64,000 nucleotides of DNA from Treponema sp. GTDB lineage: Bacteria; Spirochaetota; Spirochaetia; Treponematales; Treponemataceae. The notes beneath the pieces were generated by a model that had not been told where the DNA came from, did not search any database, and worked only from the letters and a program-made list of their open reading frames with translations. A program made the position numbers and the translations under genes. The stretch lies in contig JAGBIY010000011.1 in NCBI GenBank assembly GCA_017934745.1, positions 1 to 64,000 on the forward strand, in the 5' to 3' direction. Positions 42,613 to 50,692 of the stretch are shown one piece after another (the stretch's first letter is position 1; every line of letters starts with the position of its first letter).

Positions 42613-43747
42613 GGAAACGGATTTTGAAAAAGCACTTCGATTGAAGGGCTACGGCTCATTTGAAAAGAAATACTCAAAATCAGACAAAAAAAGAATAGAA
42701 GCGGTCAAAAAAGTTGGCGACCTGCGAGTAAAGCCAAAAGTCATTACATCATTAAAAGACTATATCGAGTTTATAGAAACTCTTGAAACAAGTTATGAGA
42801 ATCCTGTTTTTTACCGAGGACAGGGAAATGCAAACTACTTGATAAATTCCGGTGCGCTCAGAATCAATCCTGAGAACGAACTGAAAATGATTGACTCATT
42901 TACTAGGCGTTTTTCGACGGATATAGATTCCTGCGTGAACAACATGGACAGACTCATATTGATGCAGCACTTCGGACTTCCAACCCGTGCTTTGGATATT
43001 ACAGAAAATCCGCTCGGAGCATTGTATTTTGCTTGCTCACCAATGAAAAAATTCAACAAGAATCCTCAATCAGAGTTAGACGCTTGGGGAGAAATTATCG
43101 TTTTTAAAGAGCCTGACGAATTAAAAAAAATTTCTAGCACAACGGTGAGTGTCATAGCAAGCACAGCTTTTATGGAAAGCGACTTCAATCTTTGGAAGCT
43201 CGGAATGGAATACAAAAAAGACAACAATTACGACCGAGATGAAAGCTATATTCCTCTAAAAGACATTCTCCGTCGTTCCGTAATTGTCCGAGTTCCGCAG
43301 AATAATCCGCGAATCAAAAATCAGCAGGGAGCGTTTATTCTTATAAATGCAAGCAAGGTAAAATCAATTAACAAGAATGAAGAAAAAGCCGAAGAACTTA
43401 CGGACTTTATACTTTCGAATGAAGATGAAATACGCTTTATTGATTTAACCAATTCAAAAAAATGGAGCAAATTATTTTCAGAAGACCAAGCCACATGGGA
43501 GCTTGAATTTACAAAAATCAAGCCCTACTCAGACGAAAACAAAAATAAAATTTTCGACACAGATCCGTTTGATTTACATAGGCTTTTTTACAAAGACGAA
43601 AATGGCAACCAATTGGTCGCACTCATTCCACCAGATGCAAAGTCAAACATTACAAAAGAACTCGCACGGTTCAACATTACAGAAGATTTTATCTATCCAG
43701 ACATGGACAACGTTGCGAATGAAATCAAGGAACAGATAAACAAGTGA
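42605..43747 (+). CDS. FRG-domain protein
   Basis: The 380-residue protein carries the FRG domain: FYRGQGN near residue 69, and LMQHFGLPTRALDITENPLGALYFAC near 116-140, the two conserved blocks of this family. FRG proteins often lie in phage-defence or mobile regions; their enzymatic activity is not well established. Here it is overlapped by a small LRR protein and controlled by a divergent XRE regulator. Composition is AT-rich, unlike the genes to the left. Followed by about 100 bases without a clear signal before the radical SAM gene. Confidence 0.85.
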   Translation: MSKETDFEKALRLKGYGSFEKKYSKSDKKRIEAVKKVGDLRVKPKVITSLKDYIEFIETLETSYENPVFYRGQGNANYLINSGALRINPENELKMIDSFTRRFSTDIDSCVNNMDRLILMQHFGLPTRALDITENPLGALYFACSPMKKFNKNPQSELDAWGEIIVFKEPDELKKISSTTVSVIASTAFMESDFNLWKLGMEYKKDNNYDRDESYIPLKDILRRSVIVRVPQNNPRIKNQQGAFILINASKVKSINKNEEKAEELTDFILSNEDEIRFIDLTNSKKWSKLFSEDQATWELEFTKIKPYSDENKNKIFDTDPFDLHRLFYKDENGNQLVALIPPDAKSNITKELARFNITEDFIYPDMDNVANEIKEQINK

Positions 43748-43849
43748 TTTAGGAAGTAGTTTTATACAGATTCGACAAAGAACTTTATCTGCATCACCAA
43801 TATTCCATTAAGAAGCTGGAAAAAACTTAGAAAACCAAGGATTCCCAAA

Positions 43850-45193
43850 ATGCAAAAATCAAAAGAACTCCCACTAGATAAAAAATACAACTTGAAAGAA
43901 TACGTCATTGTTCCTTATGAAAACTTGCATATCGCAATATTTCCAGAGATTGCAAGTTGGATTTTGCTGAAAAACGCCGTTCAAGAAAAAATTTTCAAGT
44001 CCATTGCCGACACAAAACTCTGCGTTCAAGAATTGATGGACACATACAAAGACAAACAAAGCGATTTGGTCTATGTTCTCACGCAGATTGAAGCAAAACA
44101 GATTGAAACGCTGAATCCGAAGTCGATTTTTGAGAACAAAAAACTTCATCTTCATCTGACAAACAAATGCAATCTTCGATGTCCACATTGCTACATGGAA
44201 TCGGGGAGCGCAGAAAAGAATGAACTTACAACAAAAGAGATTTTCAAGCTTATAGAAGATTTCAAAAACGTTGCAGGCGGAACAAGTGTCGGCATTACTG
44301 GTGGAGAACCGACCGTCCGCGAGGATTTTTTTGAGATAGTTGAATTCATAAATTCGATTGGAATGGAAGTGAATGTCTACACGAACGGAACGAATTGGAC
44401 TGAAAAAAGCGTCGAACGGTTTTCAAAGTGCAAGGTAAAGCATGTTCAGGTAAGCATCGACGGCTTTGACGAAGAATCGAACGCAATCATTCGAGGAAAA
44501 GGCTCGTTTGCAAAATCACTTCAAGCAATCGACTGGTTCGTCAAAAACGGTATATATGTGAAAATCGCAACTACAGCGCCTTTTGAAATTTTGAAAGACC
44601 ATAAACAAGACTACATCGATTTTGCGAAAACACTCATCGCAAAACACGGCAAAGACAACATACAGGTCAATTTTTCCCATGCTTTTATGCCAGGTCGGAA
44701 TTTGACGAATGAGCAAATTGAATCTTTCAAGGACGAATATTTCAATCTCGTTGAGGATGTTGTAGCAGAAATCGTTGATGGCTTTGAGAAAGAAGGCTTC
44801 GTTCTGAATGTGAAAGGTGATTTGGTCGACTCATGCGGATACGGCAGCCTCAATGTACGGGCAAACGGCGACTTCTATTTTTGCGACAGGATTCCAGACA
44901 TGAAAGAAAGGCATGGGAATATCCGCAACATGAATTTCTCCGAGATTTTCAGGCTGATGAAGATTGCGGAAGGTGTCGGCAACATAAAAAATTTCAAGCC
45001 GTGCGGAGATTGTGAACTTCGATTCATCTGTGGTGGTGGCTGCCGCATTGCAGAATTCAAGGGATTCTCGGAAGTAATCGATGTTGAAAATGTTGACTTT
45101 TCAAAAATCGAGCCGAAAGAGTGCGATGAGAAGGCTATGAAAGCCCGCTACTATAAATTGATGGTTGATACTAACGAAAGGTTTTACAAATAG
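43850..45193 (+). CDS. Radical SAM/SPASM peptide maturase (locus A)
   Basis: The 447-residue protein has the radical SAM CxxxCxxC motif at Cys107, Cys111 and Cys114 (CNLRCPHC), the GGEPT SAM-binding element, and a C-terminal SPASM region with CGYGSLNVRANGDFYFC and CGDCELRFICGGGC, which would bind auxiliary iron-sulfur clusters. The 95 N-terminal residues could be a diverged peptide-binding (RRE/PqqD-like) domain, but the match is weak. It is followed after 2 bases by a SNF2 helicase gene, then by a methyltransferase relic and two Cys-containing small ORFs. Modification of those small peptides is the natural hypothesis. Confidence 0.88.
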   Translation: MQKSKELPLDKKYNLKEYVIVPYENLHIAIFPEIASWILLKNAVQEKIFKSIADTKLCVQELMDTYKDKQSDLVYVLTQIEAKQIETLNPKSIFENKKLHLHLTNKCNLRCPHCYMESGSAEKNELTTKEIFKLIEDFKNVAGGTSVGITGGEPTVREDFFEIVEFINSIGMEVNVYTNGTNWTEKSVERFSKCKVKHVQVSIDGFDEESNAIIRGKGSFAKSLQAIDWFVKNGIYVKIATTAPFEILKDHKQDYIDFAKTLIAKHGKDNIQVNFSHAFMPGRNLTNEQIESFKDEYFNLVEDVVAEIVDGFEKEGFVLNVKGDLVDSCGYGSLNVRANGDFYFCDRIPDMKERHGNIRNMNFSEIFRLMKIAEGVGNIKNFKPCGDCELRFICGGGCRIAEFKGFSEVIDVENVDFSKIEPKECDEKAMKARYYKLMVDTNERFYK

Positions 45194-45195
45194 AT

Positions 45196-47634
45196 ATGAG
45201 TTTATTGTTTGTAAATTTGAAACTCATTTTTTCTCAAAAAAACGGATTTCTTGCGTTGGAAATTCTTTCAGCAGAATCATTGGCATTGAATTCAAAAAAG
45301 TCACTCAAAAACTATTCCATGCAAGAAATTGACGTTAACAATCCGATTCCTGTAGAAAATTGCGACAGCAAAGAAATATGCAAGTTTTTGAAAGGAAATT
45401 GTTATCAGATTACTTTCAATGGATTCATGATTTCCGTTGAGAAATTTGAGGAATTCTTCTCAAAATACAAAAAATGCAACTTCTTTTTTGCAAAGACAAA
45501 GGCTGGTCTTGTGTATTTCCATGAACTGACACAGGAAAGAGGCAGCAGAAAAGCTATGGCTCAGTCCATTGTAGGAAACACAACTTTCACTTGGACAAGC
45601 GACGCGGTTCTTCACATAGAAAACAATGGGAAAAAATCAAAAACTGTAAAAATCGAAAAGCCGATTCCGCATTTGTCGTATTCAAAAACTGAGCATATTT
45701 ATACGCTTTCCTTCAAATATTCTTCTCTTTCTGTAAATTATGCGGACAAAGCCGTTTCTTTTTCCGCCGATGACGAAATTTTCGTGCGAGATTATGTCTA
45801 CGAAACGGAAATCTTCGATTTTTTGATGAAAGAGCGTTTCACAAAACTCGCTCAATGCAGAATGATTTATTCGGGACGGAAAAATCCGATTGAATTGAAA
45901 TCAACTTTGCTTTCTAAAGGAATTCTTCTCGACACAGACGAAAACATCATCGTTCCAAAAATCACTGTCTCAAAATCAAAAGGCGGCGGAAAATGGTTTG
46001 AAGTAGACCTTTCTTATGAACTGAACGGCGAAATAGTTGACCTCGCCTCTCAGATAAATCTATTCGCCTCGAACAACGAAATAACGGTGGGCGACCAAAC
46101 GATTATCCTTCCTGAATCAATCGTTCAGGCGCGCGAATATTTGCAATCGGAAAACGGAACTCTAAAAATCGACAAAAGCCACATTTTTGAACTTCTCCGA
46201 ATAATTTCCGATTCTGGTTCAGATGTTTCCGATTATTTTTCTTACGCGGACACGAACTTGAAAATATCCGATTCCGCAAAGAAAATGGCGTTTCCGTATC
46301 AACTTGACGGAATAAAATGGCTAAAGTTCCTTTTTCTCAACAAATTCGGCGGCTGCCTTGCCGACGATATGGGACTTGGAAAAACATTCCAGGTAATCTC
46401 TTTTTTGGGCGATTCGGAAGTGAAAAAAGAGCTGGACAAAGTTTTGATTGTAGTTCCAAAATCGCTTTTGACGAACTGGACGAAGGAATTTGAGAAATTC
46501 AAGTCGCCATACAAAGTCGGAATTTATCACGGCGCGGAAAGAAAAAATTTTGATTTTGAAAAATTCGATGTTGTTCTGACGACTTATTCGACAGCGTATC
46601 TGGATTTGCAAAAACTCAACGAATTTGTTTTTTCGCTGGCAATCTTCGACGAGATTCAGATTGTAAAAAATCACAAAAGCATAACATCTGACGCTATGAA
46701 GCAAATCAAAGCAAAGCAGAAAATCGGTTTGTCGGGAACTCCGATGGAAAACGGAATATCCGAGCTTTGGAATGTCATGGATATTCTGAATCCAAATGTT
46801 TTTATGGACCACGCTTCGTTCATGCGGCGATACGGAAACAAAAACTACGCAGAACTGAAAACGATTCTGAATCTTTTTATTCTGCGAAGAATGAAAAAAG
46901 ATGTTCTTTCTCAACTGCCAGAAAAGAACGAGCAGATAGTCTACTGCGACATGGACACCGACCAGCGAAGTCTGTACACGAGCATAAATATCGCCGTCAA
47001 AAAACTTGTTGTGGAGATGAAAATCTTTGACGCTTCGCTGATTTTAAAGTCGCTCACGCTTCTTCGTGAGTGCTGCGACCATACACTGCTTCTCAATGAA
47101 GAAACAAACATAAAGCGGATTGACGAATCGTGCAAACTTGACGCGCTCAAAATTCTTGTCGGAAACCTTGTCGGTTCGGGACACAAGATTCTCATTTTCA
47201 GCAGCTACACTTCGATGCTCAAAATCATCATGAACGAGCTGAAAAAAGACGAGGCGACAAAAGACATTCTGTTTTATCTCGACGGGCAAACCAAAGACAG
47301 ACAGAATCTCGTGAATGAATTTGAGGCGGCGGAAAAAGGAATTTTCCTCATAAGCATAAAAGCGGGCGGCGTGGGCTTGAACCTTGTTTCCGCGCAGGAC
47401 GTGATAATTTTTGACCCGTGGTGGAATCCGTTTGTGGAGCAGCAGGCGATTGACCGAGCGTACAGAATCGGGCAGAAAAACGATGTTACGGTTTACAAAA
47501 TGGTCGCCGCGAACACAATCGAAGAAAAGATAATCGAAATGCAGAAGAACAAGCAGCAGGATTTTGACGAATTGATAAACGGAGTTTCCACGGACAAGAA
47601 TTTCGATTTGAAAGACATTCTGAAACTTTTGTAG
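45196..47634 (+). CDS. SNF2-family DNA helicase/translocase (locus A)
   Basis: The 812-residue protein has an unrecognised N-terminal half (about 370 residues, beta-rich) and a complete SNF2 ATPase: ADDMGLGKT (Walker A, near residue 388), FDEIQIVKNHKS (motif II, DEIQ instead of the common DEAH), LSGTPMEN (III), the helicase C lobe with IFLISIKAGGVGLNL, and DRAYRIGQK (motif VI). It starts 2 bases after the radical SAM stop. It is homologous in its C-terminal half to the other SNF2 protein at 55116-57314, which also directly follows a radical SAM gene. It probably moves on double-stranded DNA or displaces bound proteins. Confidence 0.92.
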   Translation: MSLLFVNLKLIFSQKNGFLALEILSAESLALNSKKSLKNYSMQEIDVNNPIPVENCDSKEICKFLKGNCYQITFNGFMISVEKFEEFFSKYKKCNFFFAKTKAGLVYFHELTQERGSRKAMAQSIVGNTTFTWTSDAVLHIENNGKKSKTVKIEKPIPHLSYSKTEHIYTLSFKYSSLSVNYADKAVSFSADDEIFVRDYVYETEIFDFLMKERFTKLAQCRMIYSGRKNPIELKSTLLSKGILLDTDENIIVPKITVSKSKGGGKWFEVDLSYELNGEIVDLASQINLFASNNEITVGDQTIILPESIVQAREYLQSENGTLKIDKSHIFELLRIISDSGSDVSDYFSYADTNLKISDSAKKMAFPYQLDGIKWLKFLFLNKFGGCLADDMGLGKTFQVISFLGDSEVKKELDKVLIVVPKSLLTNWTKEFEKFKSPYKVGIYHGAERKNFDFEKFDVVLTTYSTAYLDLQKLNEFVFSLAIFDEIQIVKNHKSITSDAMKQIKAKQKIGLSGTPMENGISELWNVMDILNPNVFMDHASFMRRYGNKNYAELKTILNLFILRRMKKDVLSQLPEKNEQIVYCDMDTDQRSLYTSINIAVKKLVVEMKIFDASLILKSLTLLRECCDHTLLLNEETNIKRIDESCKLDALKILVGNLVGSGHKILIFSSYTSMLKIIMNELKKDEATKDILFYLDGQTKDRQNLVNEFEAAEKGIFLISIKAGGVGLNLVSAQDVIIFDPWWNPFVEQQAIDRAYRIGQKNDVTVYKMVAANTIEEKIIEMQKNKQQDFDELINGVSTDKNFDLKDILKLL

Positions 47635-47643
47635 GAGCGGAAA

Positions 47644-48227
47644 ATGAATTTTTTGGATTCAATGATGTACATTCGATTCTACAAAAAAAATCTCAAATTG
47701 CGTCTTTTGAAGAAATTTTTCGACTTGGATTTTGAGGGAAGATTCAAAGAGAAAAATCCGCTTTTCAACGGATATGAAGGATGTTATCCAGTCGGCGGAA
47801 TTTTGAGGAAACTGAAAATCTCAGAAAGCGATTCATTTTGGACATCGGCTGCGGAAAAGGTCTTTTTTTGTATTACGCAAGAAAGTTCAAATTCAAGAAA
47901 ATCGATGGAGTTGAATATTCTAAGGAACTTTTTGCAACTGCAAAGGCGAACGCAAAAAAAATCGCAGACGCGCGAATTCATCTTTTCAACTGCGACGCTA
48001 GGGATTTTGAGAATTATGCCGACTACAATTTTTTCTATCTTTGCAATCCTTTTTCAAAGGAAGTAATGGAAGTTGTCATTTCAAAAATCCTTGAAAGTTA
48101 CGAATCGAACAATCGGAAGATAACGGTCTACTATCAGTTTCCGTTTTTTAAGGATTTGTTCGCTGACAATGGATTCAAACCAAAACTCTGCACTTTTCTG
48201 CACGGAGTCTTCGTGCTTGAAGCGTGA
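47644..48227 (+). pseudogene. SAM-dependent methyltransferase, broken by a 1-base frameshift
   Basis: The reading frame from 47644 encodes MNFLDSMMYIRFYKK and continues to GGILRKLKISESD; the next codons of the family continue in another frame as FILDIGCGKGLFLYYARKF, the SAM-binding glycine motif, down to HGVFVLEA at 48227. A single missing base near 47830-47836 (GATTCATTTTGG) explains the break. Restored, the product would have about 194 residues, similar to small class I methyltransferases. It lies 9 bases after the SNF2 gene and may once have modified the same substrates. A sequencing error is possible. Confidence 0.75.
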
Positions 48228-48244
48228 GAGTGCGGTTTTAGAAT
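48217..48244 (+). promoter_or_regulatory. Promoter for the locus A small peptides
   Basis: TTGAAG and TAGAAT are 16 bases apart, inside and just after the methyltransferase 3' end. A leader hairpin (GTTTTGA at 48251 with TCAAAAC at 48269) follows. It would give the peptide genes their own strong transcription. Confidence 0.55.
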
Positions 48245-48306
48245 AGTCGGGTTTTGATTTTCAAAAAGTCAAAACATCTTAAAAACAAAATCATACGGAG
48301 GAAATT

Positions 48307-48441
48307 ATGGTTTTAACATGGAATGTTGCGGAAAACGAACTGCAAAACATCAAGTGCTTCGGCTGTTTTAACTGCTGTTGCGTTATGGCGAACATGGGCG
48401 GCGGCGGTCCTGGCTCTGCAAGTGAAAATGACAATGGCTAA
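48307..48441 (+). CDS. Cys-rich small peptide A1, candidate radical SAM substrate
   Basis: This 44-residue ORF has a strong GGAGG site. It begins VLTWNVAENEL and then carries CFGCFNCCC followed by a Gly-rich stretch and a polar tail. The first ten residues resemble those of the next small ORF (TLTWNVEE), as leader peptides of one RiPP family do, while the C-terminal parts differ. Five cysteines in nine residues could be sites of thioether cross-linking or metal binding. No database family can be named; substrate status is inferred from the adjoining radical SAM/SPASM gene. Confidence 0.7.
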   Translation: MVLTWNVAENELQNIKCFGCFNCCCVMANMGGGGPGSASENDNG

Positions 48442-48459
48442 TTTTTGGAGGATTTTATT

Positions 48460-48591
48460 GTGAAAACTTTGACATTGACGTGGAATGTGGAAGAAATTCC
48501 CGAAAAAGTGTATGTAATGGCATCAGGTGGATGCTATTACACTTTTGACAATTGCAACGAATGCAATAAAAATTCGCACAAAAACTCCTAA
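48460..48591 (+). CDS. Cys-containing small peptide A2, candidate radical SAM substrate
   Basis: This 43-residue ORF starts with GTG behind TTGGAGG and lies 18 bases after A1. It shares the LTWNVEE leader-like start with A1 and has GGCYYTFDNCNECNK with three cysteines near the C terminus. The matching leader-like part with different core-like part supports a two-member precursor family. A strong terminator follows. Too short to identify by sequence alone. Confidence 0.68.
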   Translation: MKTLTLTWNVEEIPEKVYVMASGGCYYTFDNCNECNKNSHKNS

Positions 48592-48611
48592 CAATTTGTG
48601 ACAATTTTTTA

Positions 48612-48672
48612 GCGGGCGTCGAGTGCAAAATGTGAAAAAGCAGATTTTTCACTCAGCGTCCGCATTTTTTTT
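48612..48672 (+). terminator. Strong terminator after the locus A peptides
   Basis: A long stem pairs GCGGGCG with CGTCCGC, GAGTG with CACTC and GAAAAA with TTTTTC, followed by eight T. The remaining bases to 48857 show no gene or other signal. Confidence 0.85.
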
Positions 48673-48857
48673 ATGTTCAATAAAGATTTCAAAAGTTCAA
48701 CATCTTAAACCACCGACTCATCACGCAAGGGATGCTTGAAGAAAAACCACAAAAACATGAGGGAGATTTTTCACTTCGCCGTGAATCGCGCGCTCACTCC
48801 TCCGAAATCTTCCATTCCGCAAGCCGCTCCTCCGCGCTTGAATAGTTCACACCGATT

Positions 48858-49208
48858 TTAACTCTCGATTTTCTTGTCGTCGTCGTAAAAACCTGCGTAC
48901 AAAGGAAGAAGCCTTTTGTAGAGGCCGAATTTCACCTCGTCGTTCGGCAGGCCTATCGTGTAGCTGTTGAATTCCTTCTCGTAATCCTTGATTGTGAGGT
49001 AGCCGTTCAGGTCGGAGAAGATGCTCACCTTGTCGAACCGAGTGGCTCCCGTGATGAAGACGAAGCGGATGTGCGCGTCCTCGCCTTTTATGACCCCGTA
49101 GAACGACTTGAGGATTTTTCTGAACGTGTCCACGAGTCTCTCGTCGCCGACCGCGTTCAGAAGCGGCTTGTTCTTAGCTGGAGGAGGCTGTTTCTTGATA
49201 GCGCACAC
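48858..49208 (-). pseudogene. Remnant of an AAA-ATPase-like/DUF1703 protein
   Basis: The open frame encodes RKILKSFYGVIKGEDAHIRFVFITGATRFDKVSIFSDLN, a typical internal stretch of the large AAA-ATPase-like plus PD-(D/E)XK family common in Treponema and Bacteroides, then jumps to a later family segment (YTIGLPNDEVKFGLYKRLLPLY). The N-terminal Walker A half and the C-terminal nuclease are missing, and the first 16 residues read from the intergenic repeat copy. At 116 residues against about 500 it is a deletion remnant, unlikely to be functional. Confidence 0.7.
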
Positions 49209-49223
49209 ATTCTTTGCTAGACT
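49195..49223 (+). promoter_or_regulatory. Promoter of toxin-like gene 1, near-leaderless
   Basis: TTGATA and TAGACT are 17 bases apart; the predicted start site is 49230 and the ATG is at 49232. The paralogue at 50693 has the same promoter in the same position. Confidence 0.6.
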
Positions 49224-49231
49224 TTTTTACC

Positions 49232-49717
49232 ATGCAGGAATCTCAAGCACGGTATTCTGGAGAATTCGCTCTCACAAAGAGCGGCAGCATCGATTTCGGC
49301 GAAATTTCTCCAGAAATCGCCAAGACAATCAAAAGGCAGGCTGGCAAAATCCGGCTCAGAATCGGCGTTCAGGTCGAAGGCGAAAAAGGAAACTACGGAG
49401 AAAGACATATTGAACGCCCAGAAAGAATCGCTGCTCTGAAGAAATGCGGTTATGAAAATGCAAGGGATTTTATCGAAGACATCTGTTCATCGTACGAGGA
49501 AATTTACCAAGGACAAAACGGCTCCCTAATTCTTGTTAAGTCGTATTTGGAAAAAAATCACGTAGCAATAGTAAAGCTCATGCCCTCATTGGATGGAGAT
49601 TTCTATGACGTGCAGACAGGCTACCCCTCAAGAAAGAGCGGACACATAAAAAAACCGCTGCTCTGGAAAAATCAGCAACAGCGGTTGTCACAGATAGAAA
49701 CGGGCGCCGTCCGCTAG
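49232..49717 (+). CDS. Toxin-like protein, possible barnase/EndoU/colicin-type nuclease, copy 1
   Basis: The 161-residue protein is a paralogue of 50693-51151: both start MQE(S/T)QARYSGEFALTKSG and share FGEISPEIAK and KIRLRIG, then diverge around a common pattern of GY..AR..., EIY, a hydrophobic strand and FYD. The order of a conserved YGE-HI/R stretch, a helical part and a final beta region with KKPLLW is reminiscent of phage-type barnase/EndoU/colicin E5-D/RelE-like nucleases, but I cannot confirm this. The ATG has no ribosome-binding site and sits at the predicted transcription start. The 3' end contains a hairpin that acts as a terminator only on the opposite strand. Confidence 0.65.
   Translation: MQESQARYSGEFALTKSGSIDFGEISPEIAKTIKRQAGKIRLRIGVQVEGEKGNYGERHIERPERIAALKKCGYENARDFIEDICSSYEEIYQGQNGSLILVKSYLEKNHVAIVKLMPSLDGDFYDVQTGYPSRKSGHIKKPLLWKNQQQRLSQIETGAVR
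49646..49686 (-). terminator. Minus-strand terminator embedded in toxin-like gene 1
   Basis: On the minus strand AACCGCTG and CAGCGGTT form an 8-bp stem followed by seven T. It lies inside the last codons of a plus-strand gene; the plus strand has no T-run. Confidence 0.6.
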
Positions 49718-49771
49718 TCCGCACCGGGTGCGAAGCCCATTTAAGCGCATTCTGTTGGGCTATCCATAGCT

Positions 49772-49863
49772 TACTATAGCAGAAATCTTCGATTTGTCAA
49801 TCTCGCGCGGACTTCATACAAAACACCCCCGCTACTGCAAATTCAGAATCGCATGCTGGAGGA
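49772..49863. repeat. Intergenic repeat, copy A
   Basis: From TACTATAGCA through GATTTGTCAATCTCGCGCG to GCTGGAGGA this matches 51217-51309 with few differences; its last 33 bases also match 50615-50647. It lies downstream of toxin-like gene 1 and upstream of the HigB-like toxin. The stretch before it (49718-49771) holds CGCACC/GGTGCG and AGCCCA/TGGGCT inverted repeats. Confidence 0.85.
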
Positions 49864-49923
49864 AGCGTATCGTCATGGAATAATCAAAGTCCGTCAGCCA
49901 AATTGAATTTTTGTTGATTTACC

Positions 49924-49939
49924 GTACAATATAATGTAC
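49924..49939 (+). promoter_or_regulatory. -10 element inside a palindromic operator for the HigB-like pair
   Basis: TATAAT at 49930-49935 is enclosed in the inverted repeat GTACA...TGTAC. A toxin-antitoxin complex binding here would block its own promoter. The ATG is only 14 bases after the -10, so the leader is very short. Confidence 0.5.
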
Positions 49940-49948
49940 AGTTGATAT

Positions 49949-50302
49949 ATGGAAAGGGAGAAGCCTCTAACTACAGCATTTTTTCAAACCGAGCAAGGAA
50001 ATCAGCCTTGTAGAGACTTTATTCTTGGTCTTTCGAGGGATGACAAACGCGAAGTAGGTACGAAAATTTTTGAAGTGCAGAAAGGTTTTCCGCTGGGATT
50101 GCCGCTTGTCAGAAAAATGGAAAATGACTTGTGGGAAATCAGAGTGAATCTAACCAACGGAATTTGCCGGATTTTCTTTACGGTTGCAGAGAATATGATG
50201 ATTTTGCTTCATGGTTTCGTAAAGAAATCGCAAAAAACTCCACAGAACGAGTTGGCTACAGCACAGAACAGATTACGGCTGTTCAAGGAAATGAACAAAT
50301 GA
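49949..50302 (+). CDS. HigB/RelE-type (Gp49-like) toxin
   Basis: The 117-residue protein matches phage-derived Gp49-like/HigB toxins: CRDFILGLSRDDKREVGTKIF at the N-terminal helices, LPLVRKMENDLWEIRVNL, RIFFTV and ILLHGFVKKSQKTP, the usual order of strands with basic residues. Such toxins cleave ribosome-bound mRNA. The ATG lacks a ribosome-binding site and lies about 7 bases after the predicted transcription start. The gene overlaps the XRE-type antitoxin gene by 4 bases, in toxin-first order typical of HigBA. Confidence 0.9.
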   Translation: MEREKPLTTAFFQTEQGNQPCRDFILGLSRDDKREVGTKIFEVQKGFPLGLPLVRKMENDLWEIRVNLTNGICRIFFTVAENMMILLHGFVKKSQKTPQNELATAQNRLRLFKEMNK

Positions 50303-50571
50303 AAGGAATCGGACAGAATTTTGATGATTTTATGATTGAACAGGGACTTTACGAGGAAGCGCAGGAACTTGCGACAAAACGCATAATCGCCCTGCAGCTC
50401 GAAGAAGAAATGAAAAAGCAGAACATCTCAAAGTCCGCCATGGCTGAAAAAATGCACACTTCCCGCTCCGCCGTGGACAATGTGCTCGATTTCACCCACA
50501 ACACTTCAATCGGTATTCTTGAACGGTTTGCCACCGCTCTCGGAAAAAAAGTGCAGATTAATCTCGTGTAG
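50299..50571 (+). CDS. XRE-type antitoxin (HigA-like)
   Basis: From the ATG that overlaps the toxin stop, the 90-residue protein has an N-terminal acidic helical part and an HTH (NISKSAMAEKMHTSRSAVDNVLDFTHNTSIGILERFATALGKKVQINL), as HigA antitoxins and related XRE proteins do. It should neutralise the HigB-like toxin and repress the shared promoter at the GTACA/TGTAC palindrome. A longer reading frame beginning at 50131 runs through the toxin gene and is not used. Confidence 0.88.
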   Translation: MKGIGQNFDDFMIEQGLYEEAQELATKRIIALQLEEEMKKQNISKSAMAEKMHTSRSAVDNVLDFTHNTSIGILERFATALGKKVQINLV

Positions 50572-50614
50572 CAGAGCTGTTTGATTGCGCCCATTCCACG
50601 TTAGGAATCCTCCC

Positions 50615-50647
50615 GCTACTGCAAATTCAGAATCGCCTGCTGGAGGA
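50615..50647. repeat. Intergenic repeat, copy B (short form)
   Basis: 33 bases from CTACTGCAAATTCAGAATC to GCTGGAGGA, as in copies A and C, immediately upstream of the promoter of toxin-like gene 2. Confidence 0.85.
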
Positions 50648-50656
50648 CTCTGTTTC

Positions 50657-50685
50657 TTGCTAGCGCACACATTCTTTGCTAGACT
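50657..50685 (+). promoter_or_regulatory. Promoter of toxin-like gene 2, near-leaderless
   Basis: TTGCTA and TAGACT are 17 bases apart and the ATG at 50693 falls at the expected transcription start. The spacer is identical to the one before toxin-like gene 1. Confidence 0.6.
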
Positions 50686-50692
50686 CCTTACC

